Shown here: positions 7,693-16,717 of the stretch, piece by piece
Numbering within the stretch: the first letter of the stretch is position 1
How the letters are laid out: each line of letters opens with the position of its first letter
NCBI RefSeq assembly: GCF_000007825.1
Contig: NC_004722.1
Location: 636,501 to 700,500 of the forward strand
Length of the DNA stretch: 64,000 nucleotides
Direction: 5' to 3'
DNA from: Bacillus cereus ATCC 14579
GTDB taxonomy: Bacteria > Bacillota > Bacilli > Bacillales > Bacillaceae_G
Notes under the pieces: model-generated
Databases searched by the model: none
What the model was told of the DNA's origin: nothing
What the model saw: only the letters and a program-made list of their open reading frames with translations
Translations under genes and position numbers: made by a program

Positions 7693-8633
7693 TCGTCTTC
7701 ATACATATGTAAAATTTCTTTCGCACGTATACGTAAACCATCTATCAATTCTTTCGGTTCTAACACTTTTGCATCTTTTCCAAGTCTATAAAATAAAGGA
7801 GTAATAAAGTTAATCTCACCTTTATCAATTGTTGAGTGTATATATCCTGTCCCATCCTCGTTTACTATAACGAATTCCTCAAGATAAGGAACGCTTTTAC
7901 ATTGGCGTACGCCTTCTGTTGTCAGTAAAACATGTAACTGAGTAGGGATGTGTACTACGTTAGAGTTAGAGGCAAACCACTCTTCTAAATTCATGAATGT
8001 ATCCTCATTTTCTTCCGTTGATAATATGGAAAGAATACGATCGATGCGATACAGTAATACTTTTTTTCTACCGAAGTCATAGGACGGTAAGTACCATAAC
8101 CCGTCGTGAGCATATACACCAATCGGATGAACATGTTTTGTTTTTATCCCTGATTTAGATTCGTATTGAAAGTGTAAATTTTTATTTTCAATAGCCGCTG
8201 TTAACACTTCGTTTAAAAGTGGGGTCTCAATTGTTCTCTTCGGATTCCAAAAGGCGATATAAGAACGTATTTTATCAACTTTCACTTTCGCATCATGTTG
8301 TAGGGAGCTATACAGTTTATGTGTAACGGAATTGATTTCTGTGTTAAAAGGTAAGTCGCGATAGTAACTTAAAGATTGAAAAGCAAAAAAGATAGAGACT
8401 GCTTCTTCTTCCGTAAATAAAATAGGCGGAATTACTCTATTCGTTAATACTTTATAGCCGCCGTTACGACCTTGTTCTGCGTAAATGGGCAACCCCATAT
8501 CACTTAAATCTAAAATGTATCTATGAACCGTACGAACGGAAATATTAAATTCATCAGCTATTTCTTGAGCTGTAAATGTTTTTTTCGCAGAAGCAAATAT
8601 AAGAATATCTAATAAGCGTTTAGCTTTTGACAA
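7680..8633 (-). CDS. HTH/WYL-domain transcriptional regulator (YafY type)
   Basis: DNA-binding regulator of about 317 aa. An N-terminal DeoR-like HTH (FTAQEIADEFNISVRTVHRY, about residues 20-39) is followed by a WYL ligand-sensing domain (LHFQYESKSGIKTKHVHPIG and GLWYLPSYDF, about 150-190) and a WCX-like C-terminus. I choose TTG at 8633 because AAGGTGAT sits 4 nt upstream; a GTG at 8642 overlaps that site. It is transcribed divergently from a RibD/DHFR-like gene, with a near-perfect palindrome between them, so it probably controls itself and that neighbour. The effector is unknown. Confidence 0.82.
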   Translation of the reverse strand: MSKAKRLLDILIFASAKKTFTAQEIADEFNISVRTVHRYILDLSDMGLPIYAEQGRNGGYKVLTNRVIPPILFTEEEAVSIFFAFQSLSYYRDLPFNTEINSVTHKLYSSLQHDAKVKVDKIRSYIAFWNPKRTIETPLLNEVLTAAIENKNLHFQYESKSGIKTKHVHPIGVYAHDGLWYLPSYDFGRKKVLLYRIDRILSILSTEENEDTFMNLEEWFASNSNVVHIPTQLHVLLTTEGVRQCKSVPYLEEFVIVNEDGTGYIHSTIDKGEINFITPLFYRLGKDAKVLEPKELIDGLRIRAKEILHMYEDEKSC

Positions 8634-8654
8634 ATGTATCACCTTTTCTTTTTA

Positions 8655-8675
8655 ACGTGACATAAATTGTCATGT
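8655..8675. promoter_or_regulatory. Palindromic operator candidate between WYL regulator and reductase gene
   Basis: ACGTGACA, a TAAAT spacer and TGTCATGT form an 8-bp inverted repeat with one mismatch, 60 nt upstream of the reductase start and just upstream of the regulator. Its position suggests the WYL protein's operator. Confidence 0.45.
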
Positions 8676-8737
8676 TTTATTGTTAGTATATTGTTTACAT
8701 CATATGTTATCAAGATGAGATACAAGGAGGAAAAGAT

Positions 8738-9259
8738 ATGTCACGTGAAATAGTTTTATTTATAGCGGCGAGTTTAGATGGATATATTGCGAAAGAAAAT
8801 GATGATTTAGAGTGGTTAATGGAAACGGAAGGAGAGGGAGATAATGGTTATACAGAAATGTACGAAACGATTGATACAATAATTATGGGAAAGAAAACGT
8901 ACGATTATGTAGTAGAGCATACGGAAACATTCCCGTACTTAGATAAAGCATGTTATGTTTTTTCTCGTTCAGAAAAAGGTTCAGACGGAAACGTGGAATT
9001 TGTAAATGAAGATGTAGTGGAGTTTACAAAAAGGTTAAAAGCACAAGAAGGGTCTAAAATATGGATGGTTGGTGGAGGAGAGCTACTGAGAGAATTCTTT
9101 AAGAATAATCTAATTGATGAATATGTTGTTACGATTACACCGCATATATTAGGTTCTGGAGTTCCGTTATTTCAAGACAAGAACCCAGAAATTAATTTAA
9201 CTTTGACGGATACGAAACGTTTTGGGCAATTTGTAAATTTATATTATAAAGTAAAGTGA
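8738..9259 (+). CDS. Dihydrofolate reductase-like protein (RibD C-terminal domain)
   Basis: A 173-aa NADPH-dependent reductase-like protein of the RibD_C/DHFR superfamily, similar to YwjB/YyaP-type proteins. The start VLFIAASLDGYIAKENDDLEWL, the central IIMGKKTYDYV and the GGGELLREFF nucleotide-binding loop are characteristic. AAGGAGG lies 7 nt before the ATG. True folate or riboflavin activity has not been shown for this branch, so the substrate is unknown. It is divergent from the WYL regulator and shares a terminator with the convergent histidine kinase gene. Confidence 0.82.
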   Translation: MSREIVLFIAASLDGYIAKENDDLEWLMETEGEGDNGYTEMYETIDTIIMGKKTYDYVVEHTETFPYLDKACYVFSRSEKGSDGNVEFVNEDVVEFTKRLKAQEGSKIWMVGGGELLREFFKNNLIDEYVVTITPHILGSGVPLFQDKNPEINLTLTDTKRFGQFVNLYYKVK

Positions 9260-9260
9260 T

Positions 9261-9297
9261 AAAAAAACACGACTATTGATGATAGTCGTGTTTTTTT
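9261..9297. terminator. Bidirectional terminator
   Basis: A perfect 16-bp stem AAAAAAACACGACTAT with its complement and a 5-nt loop. It ends both the reductase gene and the converging histidine kinase gene, whose stop codon lies inside the stem. Confidence 0.88.
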
Positions 9298-10664
9298 ATG
9301 GATGGTAATGAAATTATAAAGCAAGACCCGTAATCGACTTCGCTCGTTACAGTAATATTTCCGCCGTGTAGTTCTACAATTTCTTTTACGATAGATAGCC
9401 CTAAACCAGTTCCGCCTGTAGATCGTGTTCTTGCTTTATCGACACGGTAAAAGCGGTCAAAAATGTGAGGGAGGTCTTCAAGCGGAATACCTTCGCCTTC
9501 ATCTTCAATTGTAATGGAGATACGTTTATGTTCTTCTGTAATAGAAATGTTTATATGAGAATGCTCTTTTGAATGTCTATAAGCGTTATTTAAAATATTC
9601 ACAACAACTTGTTCGAATCGTTGTTCATCTAAGTTTACTAGCAGTGTAGGAGGACAAGAGAAAGAAACTTTAATGTACCTTTCTTTATACATGGCGTTTA
9701 CTTTTTCACATATACGCGTAAGGAAGGTGTGTAAATGCACTTCCTTTACTTGAATAGAAAAGTTATGTTGTTCCATTTGTGCAAGTGAAAATAAATCTTG
9801 AACTAAGTTTGTAATGTAATCAGACTCATCTTTTATAATTGATAAATATCGCAAACGTTGTTCAGAAGGGGTGCTTTCTTTTAAAGCAATGTCAGCATAA
9901 CCTCTTACGTATGTTAACGGTGTTCGTAATTCGTGAGCAACACTTGCTAGAAATTCACTTCGCTCTGTTTTCATATAATGTAGATCATTTGCGAGCGTCT
10001 GAATAGATGATGCTAGTTCACCAATTTCATCATTTCGAGTAGTTGTTAATGAAACAGATAAATCACCTTTACTCATTTTTTCAGTGGCATGTTTCATGTG
10101 TAACAATGGTTTTGTTAATAATCGAGATAATAGGAAAATTGTGATGACTGTGAGTAGAAATGTGATGGCACCAGCAATAATGAATTGTTTTGTTAATCCA
10201 TTAACTAACTTTTCAATTGATTCTGTTCCAAGAAACATGTACACATAGCCTTCATGTTTTCCATCTACTACAATGGGGCTAACTGTACATATATAATTAG
10301 ATGTTTTCCAATGATTTTCTATAATCGCTCCATTATGGTCTGTTCGAGTTTGCATTTTACTAATATGATCGTTTATAGTCGTGTTTATTTCGTTAGATTT
10401 AGCTAGTATTTCTTTATTTGCATTTGTAATAACGACAGTTGTTTCAGCTTCAGATTCCATTAATGCTACGTGAGAGATGGTTTGCTCATCGTAATATTTT
10501 TCAAGTACATCTCGATGACTATTTCCTCGCTTTAATAAAGCTGTCATTTCTTCATTTACTCTAGTGTTTACAAGACTATAATAGAGCAAAATAAAGAGAA
10601 CACTTTCAATTAAAAGTGTAACAATTAAAAAATAAAATCCGAATTGAATTGAAATTCGTTTCAT
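9273..10664 (-). CDS. Sensor histidine kinase with HAMP domain
   Basis: Membrane sensor kinase of 463 aa. It has a first membrane segment at about 8-28, an extracytoplasmic region of roughly 130 residues, a second segment near 160-180, a HAMP linker and a HisKA box with the phospho-accepting His near 242 (SVAHELRTPLTYVRGY). The HATPase domain has N box NILNNAYRHS, G1 DEGEGI and G2 GGTGLGLSIVKE. It lies 11 nt downstream of its response regulator on the same strand. The signal is unknown; the divergent cell-wall-binding lipoprotein gene is a possible target. Confidence 0.92.
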   Translation of the reverse strand: MKRISIQFGFYFLIVTLLIESVLFILLYYSLVNTRVNEEMTALLKRGNSHRDVLEKYYDEQTISHVALMESEAETTVVITNANKEILAKSNEINTTINDHISKMQTRTDHNGAIIENHWKTSNYICTVSPIVVDGKHEGYVYMFLGTESIEKLVNGLTKQFIIAGAITFLLTVITIFLLSRLLTKPLLHMKHATEKMSKGDLSVSLTTTRNDEIGELASSIQTLANDLHYMKTERSEFLASVAHELRTPLTYVRGYADIALKESTPSEQRLRYLSIIKDESDYITNLVQDLFSLAQMEQHNFSIQVKEVHLHTFLTRICEKVNAMYKERYIKVSFSCPPTLLVNLDEQRFEQVVVNILNNAYRHSKEHSHINISITEEHKRISITIEDEGEGIPLEDLPHIFDRFYRVDKARTRSTGGTGLGLSIVKEIVELHGGNITVTSEVDYGSCFIISLPSIKKHDYHQ

Positions 10665-10675
10665 CGTTTTGCCCC

Positions 10676-11353
10676 TTACTGTTCAGTATTAATCCATCGA
10701 TAACCTACTCCATACACGGTTTTTAAATGATGATCAATAGGGAAATTTGCTTTTCGCAATTTATCACGTAAATTACGAATATGTGAATCGACTGTGCGAT
10801 CTTCTGTATTTGTGTTTAACCCCCAAATTCGTTCGATGAGCTGATCACGGTTTAATACGTAGTTCACATGGCGTAAAAATAATCCGAGTAAAGAAAATTC
10901 AATTGGTGTGAGAAGGAGTTCTTCATTATGGACAGAAACGAAGTGTTTTGTTTCATCCCATACAATACCGTGATATTGGATTTGTTTATGTTCATTTGTA
11001 CGTCTTAAAACGGCTTCAATTCTTGCGAAAAGTTCTTCTTCATGGAAAGGTTTCGTTACGTAATCATCGGCTCCAATTTTTAATCCTTGAACGACATCTA
11101 CTGTTTGATCACGAGCTGTAACCATAATAATAGGAATGTTACTAAAAGATCGGATTTTTTTGCACGTTTCCCATCCGTCCATCTTTGGCATCATAATATC
11201 GAGTAAAACAAATTTAAAGTTTTGATTTTCTATATGTAAAATAGCTTCTTCTCCTGAAGTCGCACATACGCAGTTATATCCAATTGGTGTAAGATAAAGC
11301 GTTAATAATTCAAGCATTCTCGGTTCATCGTCTACGAGCAGTATATCAATCAT
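10676..11353 (-). CDS. Two-component response regulator, OmpR/PhoB family
   Basis: A 225-aa response regulator. The receiver domain has the acidic pair at Asp8-Asp9 and the phosphorylation site Asp52 in LLDIMMPKMDGWE. The C-terminal winged helix is complete (DSHIRNLRDKLRK and YGVGYRW). I start at ATG 11353, preceded by GGAGGG; the frame extends 50 codons further upstream without a ribosome site. It forms an operon with the downstream histidine kinase and is divergent from a lipoprotein gene. Confidence 0.92.
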   Translation of the reverse strand: MIDILLVDDEPRMLELLTLYLTPIGYNCVCATSGEEAILHIENQNFKFVLLDIMMPKMDGWETCKKIRSFSNIPIIMVTARDQTVDVVQGLKIGADDYVTKPFHEEELFARIEAVLRRTNEHKQIQYHGIVWDETKHFVSVHNEELLLTPIEFSLLGLFLRHVNYVLNRDQLIERIWGLNTNTEDRTVDSHIRNLRDKLRKANFPIDHHLKTVYGVGYRWINTEQ

Positions 11354-11528
11354 AGAGAGCCCTCCATATTTATAATCGTTACTTAAAGTGTAATGCAAAA
11401 TCATGAAGAAATGGTGCAGATTATGATGTGTCTGCATAATTTCTTCAGAATTGCTTGTTATTGTGGAGTTGAAATTACATTTTAGGTAATCATATTGGCT
11501 CAAAAATGATTAATACGGAGGCGGTATA

Positions 11529-12776
11529 GTGAAAAAAATGACCCGAATTTTTGGGATAACAATAATTACAGCAGTTGGTCTTGCTGCATGCGGACAAACG
11601 AATACAGACCATAAAAACCATGAATCTACAAAAGAGAAGAAAACAGAGCAAAAGGAAATGAAAATGAATCAGGAGGTAACGGCGCCAAAAGAAATGAACC
11701 AAGGTGCATCTAATGATTTATTAACGACAAGTTTAAAAAATGTAACGAGATTAAACACAAATGATCCTTCGCAAATGGCAGTATTAACTTCGCAAACGAT
11801 ATGGGCAGCAACTCATAAGGAGAACCAGCCAGGTGCTGTTATTTTAGTACCAGCAAGCGAGTGGCAATTAGGTATTGCGAGTGCAGATTTTATTCATCAT
11901 CCGAATAACGGGCCGATTTTATTTATAGAAAAAGAAAAGATACCGGAAATGACGTTAAAAGAAATAAAACGATTAAATCCAATCGGAACGAAAGATGGAA
12001 CACAAATTATGGTGATGGGAGATGTAGGTACTAGCGCGCTTGAACAATTAAAAGGTTATAAAGTAAAACAAATAAAAGAAACGGACCCAGCTATATTTGC
12101 GAAGGATGTTGATAAGGAGTATGCCGATATAACAGGAAGCTACCCAAATAGTGTTATTATCGGTTCGTCTGCAGAAGAAGGACGTTTATATACAACCCCC
12201 GCTGTAAATTGGATTTCTCATATGCCGGAACCACTACTCTATACAGAAAAGAATAAAGTGCCAGAAGCGACAATAGAGGCACTAAAAATGAGAAAAGATA
12301 AAGCAAATATATATGTATTAGGGCCAGAAAAAATTGTTTCAAAAGAAGTAGAAAAAGAGCTAAGCAAATACGGGAAAGTAACGCGTATTAGTGGAGAGAC
12401 CCCTACAGAAAACTCGATTGCGTTCGCTAAATTTAAAGATGAAAAAACAAAATTTGGCTGGGGATTCACAAAACCTGGTCACGGTTTATCATTTGTTTCA
12501 AGTAAAACACCAGATTTAGCAGTTGCTGGGGCACCTTTTTCACATATGGGTAAACATGCACCTGTTGTATTATTAGAAGAAGGTAAAGCTTCACAAACAG
12601 TGTATGACTTCCTTGCAAGCATTCAGCCGAAGTTTAAAGATGATCCAACACTTGGACCATATAATCACGGTTTCTTATTAGGAAATACGAGTGATATTTC
12701 ATTTGAAACACAAGGAATACTAGATGAGAGGTTAGAAATTGTTCAGGAAAGTGGTCAAGGACACGGTGGACATTAA
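11529..12776 (+). CDS. Lipoprotein with cell-wall-binding repeat 2 domains
   Basis: Exported lipoprotein, 415 aa, with a lipobox LAAC (Cys21) and a charged, Lys/Glu-rich linker. It is followed by CW_binding_2-type repeats, in which the pattern of a hydrophobic strand, S/A-ADF, NGPILF and then a TLKEIKRL-like segment recurs two to three times between residues about 75 and 300. The C-terminus is His/Gly-rich (GQGHGGH). The GTG at 11529 fits the GGAGGCGG ribosome site better than the ATG three codons later. It probably anchors at the membrane and contacts the wall. The divergent two-component system may control it. The biological role is unknown. Confidence 0.78.
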   Translation: MKKMTRIFGITIITAVGLAACGQTNTDHKNHESTKEKKTEQKEMKMNQEVTAPKEMNQGASNDLLTTSLKNVTRLNTNDPSQMAVLTSQTIWAATHKENQPGAVILVPASEWQLGIASADFIHHPNNGPILFIEKEKIPEMTLKEIKRLNPIGTKDGTQIMVMGDVGTSALEQLKGYKVKQIKETDPAIFAKDVDKEYADITGSYPNSVIIGSSAEEGRLYTTPAVNWISHMPEPLLYTEKNKVPEATIEALKMRKDKANIYVLGPEKIVSKEVEKELSKYGKVTRISGETPTENSIAFAKFKDEKTKFGWGFTKPGHGLSFVSSKTPDLAVAGAPFSHMGKHAPVVLLEEGKASQTVYDFLASIQPKFKDDPTLGPYNHGFLLGNTSDISFETQGILDERLEIVQESGQGHGGH

Positions 12777-12785
12777 TGAAATGAG

Positions 12786-12813
12786 AAAAGATGCTACTAA
12801 GGTAGTGTCTTTT
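12786..12813 (+). terminator. Intrinsic terminator after the CW-binding lipoprotein
   Basis: AAAAGATGCTAC pairs with GTAGTGTCTTTT (two G-T pairs) around a 4-nt loop, followed by further T residues. Confidence 0.75.
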
Positions 12814-12932
12814 TCTTTAGGAAACTTTTACATAGCAAAAAATCTTCTACTCGTTATATAATAGCTTTCGTGCAGTCGGCTAGATTTTCTTATGGAGAAA
12901 ACCAAATTATAAAGGAGTAGAGGAGTGATACT

Positions 12933-14384
12933 TTGTTTCAAACGATAAAAAATGACTGGTTTTCTAATGTGAAAGGGGACGTGTTATCAGGAATTGTCGT
13001 TGCTTTAGCGTTAATCCCTGAAGCGATAGCCTTCTCTGTTATTGCAGGCGTGGATCCGACAGTTGGACTATACGCAGCCTTTTGTATTGCAGTTACCATT
13101 TCATTTGTTGGCGGAAGAACTGGAATGATTTCAGCTGCAACAGGTGCAATGGCATTATTAATGGTAACGCTTGTTAAAGATCATGGTTTGCAATATTTAT
13201 TTGCTACAACAATATTAACAGGTATTGTCCAGATTATTTTTGGCGTGTTCAAACTGAGCTCATTTATGAAGTTTGTTCCGAAATCTGTTATGAGTGGTTT
13301 TTTAAATTCACTTGGAATTTTAGTTTTTACAGCGCAATTGCCACATTTTAAAAATGCAACTTGGCAAATGTATGCACTCGTTGTATTAGGACTTGCAATT
13401 ATATATTTATTTCCACGTATTACAACGGCTGTACCTTCTACGCTTATTTCAATTATTATTGTGACGAGTATTGCACTTATGAGCGGATTACAGTTGAAAA
13501 CAGTAGGAGATATGGGAAGCCTGCCGAAAGAATTACCGTTCTTTAGTATTCCTGACGTGCCTTTTACACTTGAGACATTAGGGATTATTTTACCTTATGC
13601 AGTTATGCTTGCAATTATCGGTTTACTAGAATCATTATTAACAGCTTCAGTTTTAGATGATATGACGCATACGGAAAGTAATAAGCATAAAGAGGCACGC
13701 GGACAAGGGATCGCAAACATTGTTGCTGGTTTCTTCGGAGGAATGGCAGGTTGTGCAATGATCGGTCAATCTGTTATTAATATTAAATCAGGTGGACGAG
13801 GTCGCCTATCAACATTTGTAGCGGGCGGATTTTTAATCGTATTACTATTCGTTTTAGGAGATTATGTCGTTCATATTCCGATGGCAGCTTTAGTTGCGGT
13901 TATGATTATGGTTTCAATCGGAACGTTTGATTGGAATTCTGTAGCAACGATTCATAAAGTGCCAAAAGGGAACGCATTCGTCATGATCGTAACAGTCGTG
14001 GTCGTTCTTATCACTCATAATTTGGGATTAGGTGTAATTATCGGAACAGTAATTAGTGCGGTTTTATTTGCATTCAATATGGCAAAGATTCACGTGAAAC
14101 ATTTATATATTGAAAATAAGAAAATATACGAAATTCACGGTCAACTCTTCTTTGCATCTACAGCAGATTTTATAAATGCTTTTTCATTGGATGAAGGTAT
14201 AAAAGAAATCGAAATGAACTTTACTCATGCGCACGTATGGGATGATTCGGCAGTGGCATCAATTGATAAAGTTATTATGAAATATGAACAAAGTGGCGTG
14301 AAAGTAAGTATAACAGGATTAAATGAACGTAGCTCAAAACTTGTTGCAAATTTAGCTACTTATAATAAAAGAATTGCTAGTTAA
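12933..14384 (+). CDS. SulP family anion permease with STAS domain
   Basis: Membrane anion transporter of 483 aa, SLC26/SulP family, with about 11-12 membrane segments over residues 15-385. The N-terminal GIVVALALIPEAIAFSVIAG and central GLLESLLTASVLDDMT motifs are conserved. A C-terminal STAS-like domain of about 90 residues follows. The start is TTG at 12933 after AAAGGAG and AGGAGTGAT. The ion may be sulfate, bicarbonate or another anion; sequence alone does not tell. A universal stress protein gene follows 65 nt on, separated by a terminator. Confidence 0.87.
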   Translation: MFQTIKNDWFSNVKGDVLSGIVVALALIPEAIAFSVIAGVDPTVGLYAAFCIAVTISFVGGRTGMISAATGAMALLMVTLVKDHGLQYLFATTILTGIVQIIFGVFKLSSFMKFVPKSVMSGFLNSLGILVFTAQLPHFKNATWQMYALVVLGLAIIYLFPRITTAVPSTLISIIIVTSIALMSGLQLKTVGDMGSLPKELPFFSIPDVPFTLETLGIILPYAVMLAIIGLLESLLTASVLDDMTHTESNKHKEARGQGIANIVAGFFGGMAGCAMIGQSVINIKSGGRGRLSTFVAGGFLIVLLFVLGDYVVHIPMAALVAVMIMVSIGTFDWNSVATIHKVPKGNAFVMIVTVVVVLITHNLGLGVIIGTVISAVLFAFNMAKIHVKHLYIENKKIYEIHGQLFFASTADFINAFSLDEGIKEIEMNFTHAHVWDDSAVASIDKVIMKYEQSGVKVSITGLNERSSKLVANLATYNKRIAS

Positions 14385-14407
14385 AAGCCTCCTTTTTAGG
14401 GGGCTTT
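14384..14407 (+). terminator. Intrinsic terminator after SulP gene
   Basis: AAAGCCTCC pairs with GGGGGCTTT (one G-T pair) around a 6-nt loop; the arm starts at the permease stop codon. Confidence 0.68.
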
Positions 14408-14449
14408 ATTATATAATACGAGTAGGATAACGAAAAGGGGATTCAGCAT

Positions 14450-14872
14450 ATGTACAAACAAATTATATTAGCATGTGACGGTTCTGAACATGCACTTCGA
14501 GCAGCGGAACATGCAACATATATTGCAAAATGTAGCGAAGAAACAAATGTTGAAGTTGTGTACGTAGTAGATAATAGAACGGCAAAATCAGATATTATAC
14601 AAGGTCAAACAGATTTAGAAACAATATCAGCTAGTCGAAAAGATAAATTAAAAGAGATTGAAGGTTTATTAAAGAAAGAGAACATTTCTTATACAATTAC
14701 GATATTACATGGTGATCCTGGAGATACAATTGTTCAATATGTGAATACAGGAGATATAGATCTTGTCATTGCTGGAAGTAGAGGGCTCAATACACTGCAA
14801 GAAATGGTGCTGGGAAGTGTAAGTCATAAAATAGCAAAGCGTGTGAAATGTCCAGTGATGATTGTAAAATGA
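14450..14872 (+). CDS. Universal stress protein (UspA family)
   Basis: A 140-aa cytoplasmic protein with the UspA fold. The N-terminal strand YKQIILACDGSEHALRAAEHA and the C-terminal ATP-binding motif G-xx-G-x9-G-S (in AGSRG through LGSVSHK, about residues 109-127) are complete, so it belongs to the nucleotide-binding branch. AAAGGGGATT precedes the ATG. It sits just after the SulP permease gene, a frequent pairing, and may respond to the same condition. Its molecular function is not known. Confidence 0.9.
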   Translation: MYKQIILACDGSEHALRAAEHATYIAKCSEETNVEVVYVVDNRTAKSDIIQGQTDLETISASRKDKLKEIEGLLKKENISYTITILHGDPGDTIVQYVNTGDIDLVIAGSRGLNTLQEMVLGSVSHKIAKRVKCPVMIVK

Positions 14873-14887
14873 AATAGAATGTAACGA

Positions 14888-14917
14888 AGATCTTAGTATA
14901 ACTGAGGTCTTTTTTTA
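14888..14917 (+). terminator. Intrinsic terminator after usp
   Basis: AGATCTTAG and CTGAGGTCT (with two G-T pairs) form a 9-bp stem followed by T7. Confidence 0.78.
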
Positions 14918-14971
14918 TGTATAAATGACTCTTATCTGTGGAAATACTAGATATATAAGTTGAAAAGATGT

Positions 14972-14993
14972 TAACTTACAAATTTGTAAGTTA
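14972..14993. promoter_or_regulatory. Perfect 22-nt palindrome, operator candidate
   Basis: The half-site TAACTTACAAA is followed at once by its exact complement TTTGTAAGTTA, with no spacer. It is AT-rich and has no T-run, so it is not a terminator. It lies about 80-100 nt upstream of the small membrane ORF at 15076. The binding factor is unknown. Confidence 0.5.
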
Positions 14994-15075
14994 GTTGTTA
15001 GAGAAATCGATGTTATGAAATTTTTCCCATTGGTAAAATAAAAGTATCAAAGGGGAGATAGGGAGGATGGAAGCA

Positions 15076-15192
15076 ATGAAATCATTTCAAAATTTGTCAT
15101 ATAGCCAAGGTGTCAGTCTTATTTGTTTAGGGGGATTTGCTGCATCTGTTACGTTAGCCGTTTTAATAAAGGTGTTTCATCAAATCTTTTAA
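15076..15192 (+). CDS. Small membrane peptide (38 aa)
   Basis: The frame encodes 38 residues, from MKSFQNLSYSQG through a single hydrophobic segment (about residues 12-33, rich in Leu, Val, Ala and Gly) to a short tail KVFHQIF. GGGAGG lies 9 nt before this ATG; another ATG at 15067 touches the ribosome site and is less likely. It is free-standing between the usp terminator and the glpT terminator. I do not recognise a family. Its good ribosome site, its clean membrane segment and the palindrome upstream argue that it is real. Confidence 0.5.
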   Translation: MKSFQNLSYSQGVSLICLGGFAASVTLAVLIKVFHQIF

Positions 15193-15250
15193 TCTTATAG
15201 TAGGGAAGGAATGGGTTGTTATCATTAGTAGGAACAGCAATGAAAATAAA

Positions 15251-15292
15251 AAATAGCTCTTAGCATGTATGTAAATGCTAAGAGCTATTTTT
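15251..15292. terminator. Terminator of glpT (bidirectional)
   Basis: A perfect 16-bp stem, AAATAGCTCTTAGCAT and its complement, with an 8-nt loop and A/T runs on both flanks. Confidence 0.88.
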
Positions 15293-15310
15293 ATGCTTGT
15301 TATATATTAT

Positions 15311-16660
15311 TTAAGCTTGTTTTGATTTTACTGACCCTGTATTTAAAGTAAGAGCAAGGAAGAACATTGCAAGTACGCAAGATGCAAGTAATAAGATGAA
15401 TCCGCCATCCCATCCGAATGCATCTACGATAAAGCCCATAGCTGCACTAGCGAAAGCTGCTCCGCCTAAGTAACCGAAGAATCCAGTTAAGCCTGCTGCA
15501 GTTCCAGCAGCTTTCTTTGGTGCTAAATCTAGAGCGTGTAGACCAATTAACATAACCGGTCCGTAAATTAAAAATCCAATTGCGACAAGTGCGATACTAT
15601 CAACCATTGGATTACCAGGAGGGTTTAACCAGTAAACAAGAACTGCGATAAATACACCAACCATAAATAGAATACCAGCAGGTGCACGACGTCCTTTAAA
15701 TAGTTTATCACTCATCCATCCGCAAAGAAGTGTACCTGGAATACCAGCCCATTCATATAGAGCGTAAGCAGTACGTGAGCTACTATGAGTAAAGCTTTTT
15801 TCTTCTACTAAATAAGTAGGAGCCCAGTCTACAACGCCGTAACGTACGAAATATACGAAAACGTTCGCAATAGCGATGTACCATAAAAACTTATTGTTTA
15901 ATACGTATTTAAATAAAATTTCCTTTACTGAAAGTTCGCGTTCGCGATCTTTTACTTTTTCATCTGGTGGATATTCCCCAGTATGTTCTTCAATAGAAGG
16001 TAGTCCACAAGATTGAGGTGTATCTTTCATCGTAATTAATACATAAATACCAACTAAAATTGAAAGAATACCTGGGAAGTAAAAAATACTTTTCCAGTCA
16101 TCTGCGAAGAAGTATAAGCCTAATGTTACAAGGGAAGGCATAAGCGCTCCGCCAACATTATGAGCGACGTTCCAAATAGACATTTTTGTACCACGTTCGC
16201 TAATAGAGAACCAGTGAACCATCGTACGACCACAAGGAGGCCATCCCATACCTTGTACCCATCCATTTAAAAACTGAAGTACAAACATAAGTATAATGCT
16301 CGTTGTAATGAAAGAAAATGAGCCGAAAATAATATTAATGATACCTGATAAAAATAGCCCAGCTGCTAAAAAGTAGCGAGGATTACAACGATCGGATACG
16401 ATACCCATAAGAAATTTACTTAATCCGTAAGCAATAGAAACTGCTGAAAGGATAACCCCAAGTTCCCCTTTACTAAAGCCTTGCTCGATTAAGTATGGCA
16501 TTGCTAGTGAAAAGTTTTTTCGAACAAAGTAGTAGCCTGCATAACCGATGAAGATACCTAAGAATACTTGTAAACGTAATTTACGGTATTCGCTATCAAC
16601 GCGATCAGCTGGTAAGCGTTCCGCGTGGGGCGCAGGTTTAAATAATTGTGTAAAAAACAT
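15311..16660 (-). CDS. glpT: Glycerol-3-phosphate transporter
   Basis: Antiporter of the organophosphate:phosphate family of the major facilitator superfamily, 449 aa, about the length of B. subtilis GlpT, with 12 membrane segments. Diagnostic stretches are GYAGYYFVRKNFSLAMPYL in TM1, QGMGWPPCGRTMVHWF near TM4 and WNVAHNVGGAL in TM5. Arginines in the first and second halves that bind the phosphate moiety are present (YFVRKN, YFVRYG). The leader on the minus strand carries a terminator hairpin of the kind controlled by GlpP, with a cre-like site upstream. No glpQ follows it here. Confidence 0.92.
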   Translation of the reverse strand: MFFTQLFKPAPHAERLPADRVDSEYRKLRLQVFLGIFIGYAGYYFVRKNFSLAMPYLIEQGFSKGELGVILSAVSIAYGLSKFLMGIVSDRCNPRYFLAAGLFLSGIINIIFGSFSFITTSIILMFVLQFLNGWVQGMGWPPCGRTMVHWFSISERGTKMSIWNVAHNVGGALMPSLVTLGLYFFADDWKSIFYFPGILSILVGIYVLITMKDTPQSCGLPSIEEHTGEYPPDEKVKDRERELSVKEILFKYVLNNKFLWYIAIANVFVYFVRYGVVDWAPTYLVEEKSFTHSSSRTAYALYEWAGIPGTLLCGWMSDKLFKGRRAPAGILFMVGVFIAVLVYWLNPPGNPMVDSIALVAIGFLIYGPVMLIGLHALDLAPKKAAGTAAGLTGFFGYLGGAAFASAAMGFIVDAFGWDGGFILLLASCVLAMFFLALTLNTGSVKSKQA

Positions 16661-16717
16661 AAAATGAAAATCCTCCCCTAATTAATTCGAAGCGTTTTAA
16701 GACAGAGAATATAAAAA

